64,000 nt of DNA from Mucidula mucida (lineage: Eukaryota; Basidiomycota; Agaricomycetes; Agaricales; Physalacriaceae): contig JADNYV010000023.1 of the NCBI GenBank assembly GCA_015501055.1, positions 1 through 64,000 on the forward strand, in the 5' to 3' direction. Of this stretch, positions 1 through 11,234 are shown in pieces. The translations under genes and the position numbers were made by a program. The stretch's first letter is position 1; each line of letters starts with the position of its first letter. The notes below the pieces were generated by a model. That model was not told the DNA's origin. It ran no database searches and saw nothing but the letters and a program-made list of their open reading frames with translations.

Positions 1-3000
1 ATGGAGAACCATAGAGGCAAGATCATCTTCATCTTCGCGGGCTACAACAAGCAGATGGAGACCTTTTTCGAGCACAATCCTGGACTTCCGAGTCGTGTTC
101 CGAACAGTCTTCAATTTGAGGATTACACCGACATCGAATTATTGAAGATCTTGGAATCACGCATGCATGCCAGGTACGAAGGTAAAATGAAGGTTGAAGA
201 TGGCATCAAGGGTCTGTATGGCCGTATTGCTGTGCGGCGTTTGGGGAGAGGGCGAGGCAAGGAAGGGTTTGGGAACGCACGTGCACTGGAGAAACTGTTT
301 TCGACAATCACTACACGACAGGCAGCACGCCTCACTGCAGGACGGCGGGCTGGACGTGCCGCGGATGATTTCTTGTTTATACGGGAGGATATCATTGGGC
401 TAGAGCCGTCGCCATCTCTCCTCGACCAGTGCGATGCGTGGAAGGAACTTCATTCTCTTATTGGTCTTGCGGCGGTGAAGGAGTCCGTGGAAATGCTCGT
501 CGACAGGATCCAAATCAATTACCAGCGTGATCTTCAGGAGCAGGAACCACTTGACATGTCGTTGAATAGGGTATTCCTTGGTTCGCCTGGAACGGGAAGA
601 CGAGTGTTGCGAAGCTATATGGGCAAATCTTGGCGCGTCTGGGTTTGTTGAGCAACGGCGAAGGTAAGCATTTTGTTCGAATAGTCCATGCTGGAATTTG
701 AACTATGCAGTTGTCGTCAAAAATCCATCCGATTTCATTGGCCAATATATTGGGCAATCTGAGGTTAAGACAAAGGCCATTTTGGAGACTACGAAGGGGA
801 AGGTGCTAGTCATTGATGAGGTGCGCTGCACTGTACACGACGTCTTGGACATTTTACTCACCTCTTGACAGGCATACGGTCTGTACGATGGTAATTCAGG
901 TTCAAACACCGGCGCGTTCAAAAAATCGGTCATAGACACAATCGTTGCTGAAGTTCAAGGAGATGCTAGAGACGACCGCTGTGTCCTTTTGTTGGGATAC
1001 AAGGACCAGATGATCGAGATGTTCCAGGTATGTCTGCGCTTCATTTATCGTCCCACCATCTAACAGACCTCGATAACTTAGAATGTGAATCCAGGTATGT
1101 AATGTTCTCTATCGTGTACGCACAATAACCTATCTCGTTTCTATCTAGGATTGAGTCGACGCTTCGCAATCGAACAGGCTTTCAACTTTGATGACTTTTC
1201 GTCGGCAGAACTTCTCCAGATTTTGGAGCTCAAGCTCAAGAAGCAAAATCTTTTGGCGTCGCCAGACGGGAAGAAAGTCGCCATTGAGCGCTTGGAGCGA
1301 GAAAGTAAGAAAAAATTGTTCATTGATACGGAAAACAATATTAACATGATTTTTTTAGAGCGTCGTGCCAACTTTGGGAATGGTGGTGCAGTCGACAACT
1401 TGCTAAACGCTGCGAAAGCCAACGCCGTCCGTCGCTTGAAAGGTCAGAAGGTACCGGCCATGATGACTTTGGAAGCCCAAGATTTCGACCCGGATTATAA
1501 TCGTGCGAGCAATGCCAACGATAATCTGACAGAGATGTTCAAGGATGTCGTTGGATGCGAGTCTGGTCGTTGCCAAGCTTCGTATGTACCAGCAAGTCGC
1601 TCTGACCAAGCGCAACCGAGGCGAGGATGCCACCGATTCTACGAATTTCGTCTTCAAAGGACCACCTGGTAGGTAGTATTGCGCTTTATCCCTATGTGGT
1701 TGATGAATCCTTGCATAGGTACCGGGAAGACAACAACTGCTCGTAAGATGGGTCAAGTCTACTACGACATGGGCTTCTTAGCCAAGCCGGACGTCACAGA
1801 ATGTTCTGCGTCTGATCTTGTCGGTCAGTATGTCGGACAAACCGGACCTAAAACGCGGAAAGTCTTTGAAGCCGCGCTTGGACAGGTTCTCTTCATCGAT
1901 GAAGCTTACCGTCTCAAGAATGGACACTTTGCGCAGGAGGCGGTCGACGAGATGGTGGATCTGCTCACGCAGGACAAATACAAGGGCAAGATTGTCGTCA
2001 TCCTTGCTGGCTATGATCAGGACATCAACGACTTGCTGTCTGTGAACAGAGGTCTTTCCAGCAGATTCCCCGAGGAGATCATTTTCACGAATCTCAGCAT
2101 GGAACAGTGCATGCAAATTCTACAAAAGGAGCTTCAGAAGAGCGGCATCTCACTGCGTGACATCGAGTCATCGTCTAGCGACTTTTACATCGACTTGGCC
2201 GATCTGATGATGGACCTCTCTCAGCTACCATCGTGGGGAAACGCTCGAGACGTCATAACACTAGGCAAGAAGTTGGTGGCCCTCGCGTATCAGCAGAACC
2301 TTCCGAACCTGGCGTTGTCACCAGAGGATGCTATGAAGTGCGCCGTGGAGATGTACACGGAACGTTGCAGCCGTACGTCGAATATCTCCCCTGCGCCGCG
2401 TCGACAGAGGACATACCCACCGCCTCCAGTGGCGACAGACAACTCAAGCGCGTCTGCTGCCAATGCGAACTCTTCGGCGACGGGAAATAGCAAGTCGCCG
2501 CCACCACCACCACCACCTCGTAAAGACACGCCGCCGCCGCCACCTCCGCCACCGTCAGAGGATAAGGATAAGGAGGACGAGCCCAGAATCACTACCAGTG
2601 CAGACGGTCGCGATCCAGGTGTTTCTGATAAGACCTGGAACCAGTTGCAAGCGGACAAGAAAAAGGCGGAGGAGAACATAAGGGAGATGGAGACGGCAGT
2701 GCAGAAGGCAGAGCGAGGCATACCCGATATCGCAAAGGGAGAGGAGAAGGCGCGCAAGGCGGCGAATAAGCACGCGTCGGACATGGCTAAAGCGCAGGAT
2801 GCGAACAAGAAGGAGAAGCTTAGAAAGCAGAAGGAGGCTGCTCTGCGTAAGGAGGCGAAAGCGAAGAAGGAGCGGGAGAAGTTGGAGGCGGAGCTGAAGC
2901 GTCGGCGGGAGAGGTTGGAGAAGCAGAGGAAGGAGGAGGTTAGAGTGCAGACGCGCCTCCGGGAGATGGGGACGTGCGTCATGGGCTTTGCGTGGATCAA

Positions 3001-3067
3001 GCAGGCGAGCGGGTATAGATGTGCTGGTGGAACCCATTTTGTGTCCAATGGTCAGCTTGGCATATAA
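1..3067 (+). CDS. Multi-domain AAA+ ATPase, CbxX/CfqX (SpoVK-like) type; 5' partial, two apparent frameshifts
   Basis: Three AAA+ modules can be read. The window opens inside the tail of the first (IIFIFAGYNKQ, then GLPSRVPNSLQFEDY). The second has Walker A at about 583-605 and Walker B VLVIDEAYG near 815-880. The third has GTGKTTTARKM at 1720-1750 and VLFIDEAYRL near 1888-1915. A proline-rich linker (2500-2560) and a long Lys/Glu coiled coil (2640-2960) lead to the stop at 3065-3067. At least six short introns are needed, e.g. 665-708, 821-871, 1304-1359 and 1669-1718. Two reading-frame breaks are not explained by introns. One base is missing in the second Walker A (near 596-602), and another shift lies near 1560-1570 just before the third module. 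Such fungal proteins are presumed ATP-driven remodelling factors of unknown substrate. It is either a recent pseudogene or carries indel errors. Confidence 0.8.
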
Positions 3068-4052
3068 TGTCCCCCATGTTCCTCGCTTTTCTCATTCAAT
3101 CGTCCGTCGTAGTAATCTTGGTGTATGTAGAAAGCATGTACAAGTATCCAGTATGGATGTAGATTAGAAACAAATGCTGTTCCTATGTCAATTGGTTGTC
3201 CTCTGTTCTTTTTCCGATTCTCCATTCTCAGCGAGAGCCAACGACAACACTTGCTTACGATCTTTGACCTTGCGATGCGCTCAGCCTCATATTTACAAGG
3301 CGCGACTTCTCCCCATGGTTTATTCCCATTACATCAAACGGCTTCTACGTTCAACAGACAGCAGACCCAATTAGCGGTGTGGCGTTACCGAACGTTGATA
3401 GTCACAACTAATAATACGTTTGCCTTGAAGTCGGGACGGAGAGGATGGATGGATATAATGAGTGAGAAAGGTACTAGAAACTTGTAGCTCAATGGAACAC
3501 CGTCTGAACTTGAGAGGTGATCAAAGCTTGGGTGTGGCGGAAGTTTGCCCTGAGGTCGAGACGGCCACATGAGGGCGCCAGGGAAACCTCAGGAAGAGGA
3601 GCGTGTGGTGCGGGAGAAGGTTGAAAAACTGAGACTTGAACGTCGGTCAAGGAGAGGAATAGGCCAATTTGCCCCACCAGCGACCAACGCTATATGGGTG
3701 CAGTTGGGGATGGAGGGCGGGAAGCGCAGAAATGAAGAGGAGAATGAGAGATTTCAGCGGAAACCAAGAGTGAGTTTTGGGAGGACCCGTCAAAGCCCCA
3801 AAAGTATCTATTTTGCTTGGCTAAGGTAACCAACTGTCAGGACATCACATTTAAGCCACGCTCGTCTTGCGCTTGCCGCCATCTACAGCTTAACTTATCC
3901 TCTGATGAACTGATGCTCTGTCAGCTTATCGCTATGATTGACAATGATATACCTACTTGACTTAAGACAACCGACTGCAATGATAATGCCCAAAAGAAAT
4001 AATCCATACATGCACCCATACAGTACTATACATTCAGCTGTACATAACCACG
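3068..4052. other. Intergenic, no convincing gene
   Basis: This stretch separates the ATPase stop from the 3' end of the next gene on the opposite strand, so it should hold two convergent 3' UTRs. A short charged open frame at 3569-3829 (+) has no intron support, no recognisable domain and no start context that I would trust. I see nothing else. Confidence 0.5.
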
Positions 4053-5475
4053 CTATTCCGCAATGACATCTAAACTCGCATCTCCATCCACCTTCACCAA
4101 ACACGGAAGCCCCAAGTGTTTCCTGGTCGCGGCACGGTTCTTAAAGATATCCCAGCTATCGGGTTTCAACGTCGCGCAGACCCTCGGACTCCAGCTATCG
4201 TACTTGAGAGCTTCCAACTTCGGGCTCCAGGTATCTGGTGTTGGGCTCTTCGGTCTCAAGCAATCCGAGCTAGAACTCCGGCCAGTCAGTGATTTGGGAC
4301 TCCAACTATCCACCGTCAGATTAGGACTCGACAACGACCTGTTCTTCCTGGGACTGGAATCACGTAGACTGAGCACCTTTTCTTCGATGGCGTGGGCGAC
4401 ACGCCCGTTGGTCTGAAAATCGATGTTCTCCTTGTCTTCCTCCAAGTGTATGCTTAACGGACTAGGACTCCTGCTTAGTGGGCACAAAGAGGGAGGAACG
4501 CGGAGTGACTTGGGCGAATCCGAAACAAGGTTTCTTGAGGATATTGTCGCACATTTCTTGACGATGCAAAGCGGTGGCGTTGCGGGAGGAGTAGGCAGGC
4601 TCGACGAGGGAGGTGTAATGGGTCTGGGTTTAGACTGGTATCCACAAGCGACAGAGTTTCTTCCACCAGAGAGTTGCTTGAGATGTTGATAGGGAATGAT
4701 CGTATCGGCATAAAGAGGTGGCGCTGGATCAGGACGATATGGCGAGGACCTGGGTGAACTTGGCGTAGGCGAGGGCGGAGATGGTGGATAGGAATCAACG
4801 GCGAGATCACAGACTTGCCACCAGGAAAGAGATTCACGGCAAGGTAAGGGATCTGAGACACTGATATGAGTGCGCTTTGCTGGATAAGACTTTGTGGGCA
4901 TCGATGGAAACGCGTATTTGATAAGCTTGCTGCTAGCCTGTGCAAGAATTAGAGTCGAACCAGAATAGACGTGGATGTATGCGTACTAGACTGGAAATCC
5001 GCCGCGCATCTTTCTCCGAAAAAGTCGCCGTGCCATAGTCGATGGTCTGATACGAGGTGAGATCTCGCCATTCAAGTAAAAGTTGGACTGACCGCAGATT
5101 TTGCCACCGCATTCTTTTCACTCGCCTATTGACTTGTTAGCATAGATACACCCTTACGAGTGCCCGCCTACGTTCGGATCAATTTTGAGGGCTGTGGGAG
5201 CTTCGCTGCCAGTCAAAACACGGATTTTGACGGCAGACGTGACACCATCGCTTTTGACCGTAGCACGCTGCGTAAGGCCAGTTCAAAGCACGTTTTTCGA
5301 GCGGATATATGCGTACCTCGAGGTCGCTGCCGACGATGCTGTTGGATCGCGCTGCGCAGGAGAAATACAAGGCGGCAAAGCAGAGAAGAACGGTGATAGG
5401 AATGAGGCAACCGAGGGTAACCTTTAGAAGGGTTTCATGAGCAGAAATAAAGGAAAGGAGCGTAGGATTGGTCAT
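4053..5475 (-). CDS. Single-pass membrane protein with Ser/Pro-rich cytosolic-type tail
   Basis: Five exons join cleanly on the minus strand: 5475 to about 5312, then 5267-5169, 5121-5089, 5040-4990 and 4936-4053. The protein is about 410 residues. Residues about 17-42 (LKVTLGCLIPITVLLCFAAL) form one transmembrane helix close to the N terminus, with no cleavable signal evident. The next 110 residues are soluble and mention no known domain. The last 200 residues are rich in Ser and Pro and hold at least three spaced D-S/T-W-S-P-K/R motifs (VDSWSPK, PDTWSPK, YDSWSPR) plus a final KPDSWD, which read as possible proline-directed phosphorylation sites. I do not recognise the family. It lies head to head with ASE1, about 180 bp apart. 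Confidence 0.72.
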
Positions 5476-5656
5476 GGCAAGGAGCGTATAGTTCAGTTCA
5501 TTAACGATGTCGTGGCGAGAAGGAAGGAGAGCTAAACCCTAACCCACGGCGCCGGAGGTAGCTTGTTCGATCACGTGCTGTTGATTCCTAAACGCGATGG
5601 TCAACACAGGGGCAACAAAGGCCTTCTCTCCCCATCACCATCACCATTTCCATGCC

Positions 5657-8027
5657 ATGGCCTCCCTCACTGCGCTCCTCAACTCACTACACTCGCATTT
5701 GCAGGCACAGACACATCTGTTGCCGCCATTACACGCACAACTCGGCCTGCCAGCCAGCGCCCTCGAAGATGAACTTGCAACTATCCAGCAAAACCTCATG
5801 GACAGCGTCGAGGCCCAGATAGAGTCGCGCCGGAAAGAAGTCGAGATGTGGATGGAAAAGTGCGAGGCCGTCGAACAGAATTGCATTCTCTATCAAAAGT
5901 CGTTGGGTGGGCACATCAAGAGTACCGGTAACAGCGTCGGCGAGCTACGGAAAGAAAAGGTGCTGCCTCATCGATTCAATTTGGCATCAGATCACCAGGA
6001 GAAGCTGAGACAGGTGAGCTCTTTTCGTTGGTATCGTTCGGGGCTGACCGTGCCGCAGTTGTACCACACCAAACTGGAGCAGCTAACAACTCTGTCCAAT
6101 CGTCTGCACGCCTTGGCACGCATTCTCGGTCACGATTTCTTCACCCCCGACGTTCTCGACGACGATCTTGATACCTCTGTTCACCGCGACGTTACGCCCG
6201 AGAGATTTGTACGCATGGAAAAGGAACTCGTGCGTGGTAAAGCAGAAGTGGTACGCAAATTGTTTTCATAATTACAACGTTACTAACTCTCGTCTAGTCT
6301 AAACGACTGCAGCAACTCTCTGCCACCTTTGTACAAATTGACTGGCTATATACTGAATTAGGAATGACTCCGCCCTCCCTCGACGACCTACCCTCCTCTA
6401 TCTTCTGTACTCCCTCCTTCTTATCCTCCTCCTCTACGAGTGGCAGCCGCATGGACCCTTTTGTCACGTCCACCCCTACACCTGCCTCGCGTAACCAATC
6501 ACTCATCATCCACCGCGAAGACGTCCTAGAATCCGACTGTAGGCGAATCTTTGCCAACTTTGTCGCCAAGGTCGAGGAGGCAGAGGATGAGGGCTTATGC
6601 GAGCGCAACGGTGTTCCCATTGGTCTCGAGCACGTAGACCCAACTCCGAGTTTACTCAAATGGGCTGCCAATCTCCAGGCATCTTTGGAAGACACCAAAC
6701 GCAGACGAGAGACTCACATACAGGCTATGTACGACGAATTAGAGGGCCTCTGGAAGCGACTCGGCGTCGACGAGCGCGATATGGACGCATTCGTTGATGC
6801 TCACAGGGGCAGTACGGATGAGACCGTCAAGGAATACGAAGACGAACTGGAACGAATGTTAGAGCTCAAGCGCGAGCGCATGAGCGTCTTTGTCGCCAAT
6901 GCCCGCGAGGAGATTGTCAAACTATGGGACGAGCTCATGATTGGTGACGAAGAACGGGCAGACTTTGCTCCTTTTGCCGATGGTAAGCTCAATATCTTAT
7001 ACATGGCTTGATACTCATGAGATTTCAGATGAACACACAGAAGAGCTTCTAACGATACATGAAGACGAAATCAAGAAACTCAAGGAAGAGAAGCGGATGA
7101 AAGCGCCTCTTCTTGCTGCAATCAAAAAGTACTTTGAAATTAGCGAGGAAGAGAAGGAGCTCGCTGCGTCTGCTGCTGACCAGTCTCGGCTGACTGGACG
7201 CGGAGCACGAGATCCTGGCCGACTCCTTAGGGAAGAGAAAATGCGTAAACGGGTCACGAAAGAGAAGCCTCGAGTAAGTTGTCCAAGCACTATGTTGCTT
7301 CATCTAATCCGTTTGACAGCTTGAACAAGACCTGCTCGCCTCACTTCCTGTATGGGAGCAAGAAGCCGGCCGACCTTTCCTCGTTTATGGCGAGTCGATG
7401 TTGCAAGCCCTGATGACCACCCTCAGCGCCGCAGACCAGGAGAACAAGCGAAAACCTCGCTCAGGATCAGTCCCTCCAAGATCAACGACGCCCGTCAGCC
7501 ATTCTTACGCGCCAACGAAGAGCGGCGTCGTCACCCCCGCAGTGCGACCCGCTGGCTCCAGTGTACACTCTGCACCGAATAAGCGTATGAGATTGAACGA
7601 ATCAACGGATCGCGCGCCGCTGGGCATGTCACGGAGCCACAATGGGCGCGCCGTGTCGCCATCGAAGATCCCTGGGTCGGGGTCCACGCGCAATGTATCG
7701 TCGTCGCTGCCCCGGCCAATAGCGATGCCGATACCAAAGCCTGGGACGCAGCATCACGCGCTGGGACACGGCCGGATGCCGAGCAGTGGGGTGATGCATG
7801 GGAGCGTGAATGGGTATGCGGCGTCGGGGATACGGAGTGCGAGCGCGCTGGGGTATATTGGTGGGCGTGTTGTGAGTGGGGGCGCGCTGGTCGCGAAGAA
7901 GGCGTCGAGGGCAAGGAGGGAGAGTTTTAAGCCGCGGCCGAGTATTGATGCGGATGTGAATTTGGGTGCGTCGACGAGGTGGGCGGGGTTTGCGGCTAGT
8001 GTAAGGGAGGAGGATGAGTATTGTTGA
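5657..8027 (+). CDS. ase1: Microtubule-bundling protein ASE1/PRC1/MAP65 family
   Basis: Five exons (5657-6013, 6059-6250, 6298-6982, 7029-7273, 7320-8027) give about 728 residues, the usual size for fungal ASE1. ASE1/PRC1 proteins crosslink antiparallel microtubules in the spindle midzone. The N-terminal two thirds is alpha-helical and coiled-coil. It includes the conserved stretches KLEQLTTLSNRLHALARILG and LKRERMSVFVANAREEIVKL, followed by LWDELMIGDEERADFAPF, which match the family's spectrin-like dimerisation and microtubule-binding region. The last 200 residues are Ser/Pro/Arg-rich and basic, as expected for the disordered tail that is a CDK target in the family. I chose ATG 5657 (MASLTALLNSL) over the in-frame ATG at 5597, because the extra 20 residues are a His-rich stretch unlike the family. 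Introns have standard GT..AG ends. Confidence 0.93.
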
Positions 8028-8479
8028 GTTGTTTGACGAATGTTTATGATCTTTTGTTGTGTATCGCGGCGATATATACTTATGTTATTCTGTATATTAG
8101 AAAGTTATGATGTAGGCCAATTCATGGTTTTTCGTATGGTGAACAATTGTCATCCGTCACGACTAATTCATCTCGCAGCCAGGACTGGGCGACAACAGGC
8201 CTAATGACACCGAAAACCTTTGGACACCGCCGGGTTCAAGAGCGGAATGCACCTACGCCACATACGCGCTTATGATTATACAGAGGAAGTGATCCTCAGA
8301 TCATTTCATGCTCAAAACATCAAGGACCGAAACGTCGCAGTTACGGAATTGCAGTACAACATCAACAGTTTGACATGCCACTACAACAGTATTGTCGTTT
8401 GCAAAGCCGTATAACTGTATGTATCAAAGAGACAAGAATTTAATTGGGTAGCATAGACAATGGCAGATAATATGTTTCG
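8028..8479. other. 3' flank of pair-1 gene A, shared with other pairs
   Basis: No gene is evident. The stretch 8330-8480 resembles, in inverse orientation, the sequence 3' of the gene at 46838-47393 (about 47395-47560). Both hold versions of a motif reading TGTTGATGTTGTACTG on one strand, and both hold a run beginning CGAAACATA. So the duplicated unit extends past the coding region. Confidence 0.55.
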
Positions 8480-9029
8480 TCATGAGGATGGTCGCTGACA
8501 TGGCAGACTAGTCTTCCCTCTTGACTTCTGCTCGACGAAGTATCCCTTCCTCGTCTCCACTAACATATAACACCCCTCTGGGACGAGAGACGTGGGGTTT
8601 CGTACCAAAGGCGACGGCGCGTACATGTCAAGACCTTCGTTTTTCATTAATTGCAACTTCTTGGGCCGTCCTAGTCTGACGACTGCCTTGGCCGCTCGCA
8701 CCACGGGCACGTCCGTGTCCGCTGGGTATGGCTTGGACGTTGACACGACGAAGGGGGATAATAATGGCCGTGTAATGGGTTCAAGCTTTTTTACGAGTGG
8801 GCGTGTGATGGGCTTAAGCTGCTTCTTAAGCGATTGTTTAAATGACACTACGATTTGATGTCAGGAGCTGTCACTGTAAATAGAGGAAAGAAGACATACA
8901 ATGGGTTTTATCAATACTATGCTTGACGGACGCGGAATCGCAGTCGACATAGGCTGCGCGACCTTCCACGAAGACCGAAGGTGACGTGGAAGTGTTGGCA
9001 TTCATAGGTTTAAAGCCGGTCAATTTCAT
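8480..9029 (-). CDS. Paired-family protein A (type II), unknown function
   Basis: Two exons (9029-8900 and 8847-8480) give 165 residues. The intron is 52 bp and sits in the same place as in all relatives. The start is fixed by the shared N terminus MKLTGFKPMNAN and by a TATA box near 9095-9101. The second exon opens with SFKQSLKKQL and a short internal repeat (KPITRPLVKK / EPITRPLLSP). It then carries DVPVVRAAKAV, RLGRPKKLQLMKNEG, PSPLVRNPTSLVPEG and ETRKGYFVEQK. The protein is basic and has no signal peptide or membrane segment. GRPKK resembles an AT-hook core or a nuclear localisation signal, but that is inference. It is divergently paired with the gene at 10007. I do not recognise the family. 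Confidence 0.75.
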
Positions 9030-10006
9030 GGTTGGTTCGAGTGGAGTGATGTGATGTCGGTGTAAAATACATATTATCAAGTTTTGGGAAGGGTTTTTAT
9101 AGTCGGTAGAGCACTGAGACTACGTCTCGAGAGGAGAGGAGCCATTCCTGTATCGACTCAGATGGGGGTCATGTCTGGAATATGCATAACCCTCTGCCCA
9201 GGCAGTTTGGTGAGGTCCATAGCTGAGACGTGTCGCTCGAGCCTAGTGCAGACGTCCAAGCCACATCATGTAGTACTGATGTTTGGTGGAGAAGCGAAAG
9301 GTCAAGTTCACTTGGGTCGCAAAGTCCGAGAGCAAGTGGAATTTAGACGCCGGAGAGAGTACGATGACGAGCGCGTGAGAAACCCAACGATCGAGCGGTC
9401 AACATGGACCAGTAAACATCCACGCTTTCTTTTCTTGCTCTGCTCTTCATCACGACTTTCCTGAGGGTCTAAACCTGGTCTCACTCCCCATATATGCACA
9501 TAGTAAGAGAGCGTCCGATGTTCAACCTGCACTGCTCTCGGACGCAGATCGCTGACGGCGATCGTTGACGTTCTCACACTCGCACTGTCTCAGCTCTCCA
9601 TGTCTTCGTTCGGAGAGACTACTCATTCCGGCGTTTATGAAAGCTGTACTGCCCTCGGCCTTTGGAACACCATGAAGACTGATCTTTTGGCATCCCTAGA
9701 TATCATTGCTTTGACCTCTACATTCTGAATGAACGACATCGGCTGGGTACGTTGCCAATTTGCATGAGCAGGCATTTGCCCGGAGAAAGCGTCGCTGGAT
9801 CTCACCGACTTGCCTGGGCAGAGGGTTATGCGTATTCCAGACATGGCCCCTCTTCACAACTATCTGAGTCGGCACAGGAATGGCTCCTCTCTTCTCGAGA
9901 CGTGTCCTCCGACAGTCTCAGTGCTCTACCGACTATAAAAACCCTTCCCAAATTTTGATAATATACAATTTACTTCACTATCACATCACTCGCAGTTTAT
10001 CTAACC
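9030..10006. promoter_or_regulatory. Divergent spacer of pair 1, mirrored promoter arms with central element
   Basis: Both ends carry the same promoter block in inverse orientation. It has a TATA box (about 9095-9101 for the left gene, 9934-9940 for the right gene) inside the string CTCTACCGACTATAAAA, and a further block with CCCTCTGCCCAGGCA (about 9189-9203; inverse at about 9808-9826). The middle holds a conserved element with the palindromic core CGATCG (9385-9400). After it comes a conserved frame starting ATG at 9404 that is stopped after three codons here. Confidence 0.65.
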
Positions 10007-10556
10007 ATGAAATTGACCGGATTCAAACCTATGATCCCTGGCACTCGCATGTCACCTACATTCTTCATGGAAGCTCCCGAAATCCGCGCAGCCTATGTCG
10101 ACTGGGACTCCCCGGCCGTCATGGAAGACATATATGGCAAACCAAAGTGTATGTGCTCTTTCCTCGATTTCATTTGCCACCTCCTGATTATGGATTACAG
10201 TGTCATTCAAGCAGTCGCTCAAGAAGCAGCTTGAGCCCATCACATGTCCACTAGTGAAAAAGCTCCAACTCATCACATGGCCATTTACATCCCCCTCCTC
10301 GTCCAATCCCTATCCACCTGACACAGACGTGCCCGTGGTGCGAGCGGCCAAGTGTGTCGCCAGACTAGGGCGGCCTAAGAAGGTCAAGTTGATGAAGAAA
10401 CAAGGATGTCTTGACACGTACCCGCCGTCACCTTTGCTACGCAATCCCACGTCAGTCGTCGCAGAGGGGTGTTACACGCTAAAGGAGACAAGGAAGGGCT
10501 ATTTTGTTGAGAAGAAGGAGAAGGTCAAGCGCATTGTGCCATCGCGCAGCTTCTGA
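10007..10556 (+). CDS. Paired-family protein B (type I), unknown function
   Basis: Exons 10007-10148 and 10201-10556 give 165 residues. Exon 1 holds the type I signature EAPEIRAAYVDWDSPAVMED followed by IYGKPK. Exon 2 holds SFKQSLKKQLEPIT, DTDVPVVRAAKCVARLGRP, KKQGCLDTYPPSPL, RNPTSVVAEGCYTLKETRKG and a basic end KVKRIVPSRSF. The start is set by the shared MKLTGFKP/MRLTGFKS opening and a TATA box at 9934-9940. No signal peptide, transmembrane segment or known domain is visible. Type I differs from type II by the EAPEIR segment, a Cys before the GRPKK motif and the IVPSRSF tail. Its frame is intact. It lies head to head with gene A. Confidence 0.8.
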
Positions 10557-11234
10557 TCTTTGATAAAGAGTCTAATATCCATGTGTCATGTTTTATACCT
10601 ACCAATCGAACTATTGATCTCGTAATCTAAATCTACCAAATCAAATTCTTCGTTCAGATCACTCACTTTGAAAACAATTTGTACTCTACGATTTCGTGAC
10701 TGCTCTTGAGAACTGGCAGTCGTCTGAGCACTGTTGTGATATGGTCCATGCTATCTGTTGTCATTGTCTGTGCCTTCTTCTTCTTATGGGCGAGTGACTG
10801 AATGGTCCGTGGGGCGAGTTTTGTTATTTCCTTGTCCGTGGGCTCTGGTATTTATATCTGCAAGTTGATTCAACTCTCTTAACCCTTGCAGCACTCAGAT
10901 TCCTTGACCACCCCTCTCATTCGCTCAGCTCCCTCTTCCGCTGCCTGCTATGTCCTCCCATAGGTAGCACTTGGCAGCTCGTTCAATGTTATGTCGTCCC
11001 TGAACTTTGTTGGCACTGTGTAGGGGCACTTAATGTTGCCCTTCAAGTTGTAACGGCCATCGAGGCCATATATACTACTGAAAGGAGCCTCAAGAACTTT
11101 GCAGACTTCGTGTGTGCGCATTTAACCTTCTACCATCACATCAAGTGGCCTCGTGTCATTGTGTCATGCTCTCTTAAGGTCACGAAGCAAGTTATATATA
11201 AAGGCAAGTCAATTGCCTTCCCACCGTTGTATAA
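10557..11234. other. 3' flank of gene B with degenerate minus-strand coiled-coil relic
   Basis: The part 10700-10970 resembles the sequence 3' of the gene at 55808-56360 (about 56500-56780), including the shared strings TTATTTCCTTGTCCGT and TCTTAACCCTTGCAGC. At the second site the minus strand has an open Arg/Glu-rich frame; here that frame is broken. The last 200 bp are the AT-rich promoter of the following pseudogene (ATATATAAAGG near 11197). Confidence 0.5.

Noticed and set aside
2290..3048. Long minus-strand frame opposite the ATPase 3' end
   Set aside because: It is the complement of the proline-rich and Lys/Glu-rich coding region, consists of low-complexity Ser/Phe/Leu and Gly runs, and has no domain.
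8592..8858. Plus-strand frame opposite exon 2 of gene A, repeated at other pairs
   Set aside because: It is conserved only because the sense gene is; the sense frame has the intron, promoter and protein conservation.
9752..9958. Short frames over the promoter arms that recur in all spacers (e.g. starting MAPLFSRRVLRQSQ)
   Set aside because: They span the TATA box and transcription start area and vary by frame-breaking indels between copies; conserved promoter DNA explains them.
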